Shown: positions 6,284-7,959 of the stretch, piece after piece
Position numbering within the stretch: the first letter of the stretch is position 1
Layout: each line of letters begins with the position of its first letter
Origin: Archangium sp.
GTDB lineage: Bacteria > Myxococcota > Myxococcia > Myxococcales > Myxococcaceae
Reading direction: 5' to 3'
Length of the DNA stretch: 7,959 nucleotides
Assembly: GCA_016793585.1 (NCBI GenBank)
Contig: JAEUJR010000452.1
Coordinates: 1 to 7,959, forward strand
The notes under the pieces: model-generated
What the model was told of the DNA's origin: nothing
Database searches by the model: none
What the model saw: the letters and a program-made list of their open reading frames with translations, nothing else
Translations under genes and position numbers: made by a program

Positions 6284-6924
6284 GGCGTCTCTCCAGTCAT
6301 CTTTTCGACACCAAGGCGGTACGCCTTAAGGGCTCGCACCGGATCAGTCGGATGACCCCCTTCGCGAACCTCGAGGTGAAGGTGCGGGCCCGTACTTCTG
6401 CCGGTTTGGCCGACGAGCGCGACAGGCGCCCCCTCTGGGACGACCTGGCCCCGGGTCACGAGCACCTCGCTCGCGTGGGCGTACAGGGTCGTCGTGCCAT
6501 CAGCGTGCTGCAGCTCGACCGCGTTGCCGTAGCCGCCCCGTTCGCCGGCGAAGATCACCACGCCCGCCTTCGCCGCAGGAATCGGAGTTCCCTCGGGAGC
6601 GGGCAGGTCGACGCCCGTGTGCATCGACTCGCCGTGGTTGATCGGGTCGATTCTCTTGCCGAATTTCGACGAGATCTGACCGAAGTCATGGGGCGCGATG
6701 GGCGCGGGTGAATCGGGGCTCACGGGGTCTTCCTGGCCCTGTGTCATGAGTCTGGCGAGGCCCAGGCCACCGCTCTTGGCGACGGCATCGGCCAGCGACT
6801 CGGCGAACAGGTCGTAGACGTGCGCACTGCCGGGCGTGTCGGAGCCCTTGAACACACCCGAGGTGTGCAGCAGCTGCTTGATCATCACCGACTCGAGCTG
6901 CGTCGCCGCTTCGTTGAGCTTCAT
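6280..6924 (-). CDS. flgJ: FlgJ rod-binding domain fused to an M23-family peptidase
   Basis: This protein probably caps or scaffolds the growing rod and cuts peptidoglycan locally so the rod can pass. Residues 5-62 match the FlgJ rod-binding domain (ATQLESVMIKQLLHTSG, and AKSGGLGLARLM at 49-60). Instead of the glucosaminidase domain of enterobacterial FlgJ, residues about 80-200 form a LytM/M23 zinc endopeptidase: SSKFGKRIDP, then HTGVDLPAP with H102 and D106, YAH with H150, and GPHLHLE with H181 and H183. H102, D106 and H183 fit the zinc ligands, and H150 and H181 the catalytic histidines, so it looks active. No signal peptide is visible, in keeping with export through the flagellar channel. 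The length is 214 residues. It overlaps flgI upstream (TGATG) and flgM downstream (ATGA). A sigma-28-like promoter for flgM lies within its last 17 or so codons. Confidence 0.92.
   Translation of the reverse strand: MKLNEAATQLESVMIKQLLHTSGVFKGSDTPGSAHVYDLFAESLADAVAKSGGLGLARLMTQGQEDPVSPDSPAPIAPHDFGQISSKFGKRIDPINHGESMHTGVDLPAPEGTPIPAAKAGVVIFAGERGGYGNAVELQHADGTTTLYAHASEVLVTRGQVVPEGAPVALVGQTGRSTGPHLHLEVREGGHPTDPVRALKAYRLGVEKMTGETP
6302..6328 (-). promoter_or_regulatory. Sigma-28 (FliA)-type promoter of flgM, inside flgJ
   Basis: On the minus strand TAAGGCGT (6328-6321), an 11-nt spacer, then GTCGAAAA (6309-6302) follows the FliA consensus spacing, with TAA, G and T matching in the -35 and six of eight positions in the -10. 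It shares CTTAAGGC and the same 13-nt distance to GYCGAA with the flagellin promoter. It lies 19 nt before the flgM ATG, so the leader would be very short (about 10-14 nt) and the ribosome binding site GGAGAG would sit at its 5' end. The -35 lies in a perfect inverted repeat AAGGCG-TAC-CGCCTT. The overlapping flgJ codons include two CTT (Leu), a codon that looks uncommon in these genes. Confidence 0.55.
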
Positions 6925-7959
6925 CAGAGCACCTCGATGTCGGCGTCGAGCGCACCCGCCGCTTTGAGGGCCTGCAGAATCGCGATCAGATCGCGAGGCG
7001 CCGCGCCGATCGCGTTGAGGGCGGTGACGAGCTCGTCGACGGTGCTCGCCTGCGGCACCTTCACGGCCGACTTCTGGCTCTCGGTCGCGTCGACCTGCTG
7101 GCTCGGAGCGACGACCGTCTGCCCATTCGTCGCCAGCGGCCCGGGTTGCGAGACGCCGAACGAGGTCTGAATCGAGACGCGCAAGCCGCCGTGCGCGACC
7201 GCAGCGGGGCGCAGGCGAACGGTCTCTCCCAGCACCACCGTGCCGGTGCGCTCACTCACCACGACCTTCGCGCGGGTATCGGCGTCGACCTCGAGCGCTT
7301 CGAGCTGCGCGAGCAGCTCGGTCGGACCCTGGCCCGCGGGTACGGCGACCTCGACCGCAGCCGCGTCGAGGGCCTTCGCGCCCGAGCCACCGAGCGAGGT
7401 GTTGATGGCCGCGGCGATGCGAGAGGCGTTGGTGAAGTCGGGTTTGCGCAGGCGCAGCGTGAGCGGGCCCGCGCCCAGGTTGGGAATGACGGACTTCTCG
7501 ATCGTCGCTCCGCCCGGCACCGTGCCACTCGAGGGGCTGTTCTTTCGAACCGAGGCGTAGGTGGCCTGCAGGTCGTAGCCACCGACCTGCACCGGGCCCT
7601 GCGCGACCGCGTAGACGACGCCATCGGCGCCCGACAGCGGAGTGAAGAGCAGCGTGCCGCCCTGCAGCGAGCGCGCGTTGCCCATGGCGCTGACGGTGAC
7701 GTCGATGGTGCCGCCGGTGCGCGCGAAGGTGGGCAGCTTGCTCGTCACCATCACGGCCGCGACGTTGCGCGATCGAATGTCACGCGGGTCGATGCGCACG
7801 CCGAGGCGGCCGAGCAGGCCCGACATCGACTGCATGGTGAAGAGCACCTGCTCGGTGTCGCCGGTGTTGGTGAGGCCGACGACCAGGCCGTAGCCGACGA
7901 GCGCGTTCTCGCGGAAGCCCTGCACGTCGGTGAGCTCCTTGAGGCGAGCTTTCCCGGCG
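6924..7959 (-). CDS. flgI: Flagellar P-ring protein FlgI (5' end outside the window)
   Basis: FlgI is a periplasmic protein that polymerises into the P ring around the rod in the peptidoglycan layer. The frame runs open through the right edge; about 344 residues are visible and the true start and Sec signal peptide are missing. The visible N-terminus reads AGKARLKELTDVQGFRENAL then VGYGLVVGL, which matches the start of mature FlgI, so AGKA may be the end of the signal peptide. The C-terminal signature STVDELVTALNAIGAAPRDL, then IAILQALKAAGALDADIEVL, is typical of the family. A GTG at 7925 is internal and not the start. The stop overlaps the flgJ start (TGATG). FlgI normally follows flgH, which would be expected just beyond the right edge. 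Confidence 0.96.
   Translation of the reverse strand, partial: AGKARLKELTDVQGFRENALVGYGLVVGLTNTGDTEQVLFTMQSMSGLLGRLGVRIDPRDIRSRNVAAVMVTSKLPTFARTGGTIDVTVSAMGNARSLQGGTLLFTPLSGADGVVYAVAQGPVQVGGYDLQATYASVRKNSPSSGTVPGGATIEKSVIPNLGAGPLTLRLRKPDFTNASRIAAAINTSLGGSGAKALDAAAVEVAVPAGQGPTELLAQLEALEVDADTRAKVVVSERTGTVVLGETVRLRPAAVAHGGLRVSIQTSFGVSQPGPLATNGQTVVAPSQQVDATESQKSAVKVPQASTVDELVTALNAIGAAPRDLIAILQALKAAGALDADIEVL

Noticed and set aside
1..7959. CRISPR arrays, insertion sequences, tRNA or rRNA genes
   Set aside because: No regularly spaced repeats, transposase-like frames, or RNA gene signatures were seen on either strand.

Overview
The window is a block of flagellar genes, all on the minus strand. 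Read in the direction of transcription (from the high-coordinate end to the low) the order is flgI (5' end cut off by the window edge), a FlgJ-type rod-binding protein fused to an M23 peptidase, flgM, flgN, flgK, flgL, an unrecognised 651-residue gene, and flagellin. A strong intrinsic terminator closes the block near the left edge. The base composition is GC-rich (roughly two thirds G+C by eye, with G/C-ending codons). A P-ring protein (FlgI) implies an outer membrane, so the host is a Gram-negative flagellate. GC content and gene order suggest a high-GC deltaproteobacterial/Myxococcota-like lineage, but this is inference and the window holds no taxonomic marker.

Right part (about 4100-7959): flgI to flgK are packed with start/stop overlaps: TGATG at flgI/flgJ and flgN/flgK, and ATGA at flgJ/flgM. 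The flgM-flgN gap is about 17 nt, flgK-flgL 8 nt, and flgL to the unknown gene 13 nt. This looks like one operon with translational coupling. The products are the P ring, rod assembly with local wall opening, the late-gene anti-sigma factor FlgM, the FlgK/FlgL export chaperone FlgN, and the two hook-filament junction proteins. A second, internal sigma-28-like promoter sits in the 3' end of flgJ just ahead of flgM.

Middle (1240-3195): a long gene of unknown function lies between flgL and flagellin, a position where many bacteria carry fliW/csrA. By eye it has weak similarity to class I adenylate cyclases (CyaA) at both ends but lacks their catalytic signature. It is the most novel item in the window.

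Left part (1-1239): a short 274-residue flagellin with its own sigma-28-like promoter, a 5' leader hairpin, an unusually long 3' untranslated stretch (about 260 nt, with a 22-bp direct repeat) and a terminator. The flagellin and flgM promoters share CTTAAGGC-N13-GYCGAA. This agrees with FlgM, the presumed sigma-28 antagonist, being encoded in the same block, and suggests a checkpoint in which FlgM secretion releases sigma-28 to transcribe both flagellin and flgM.
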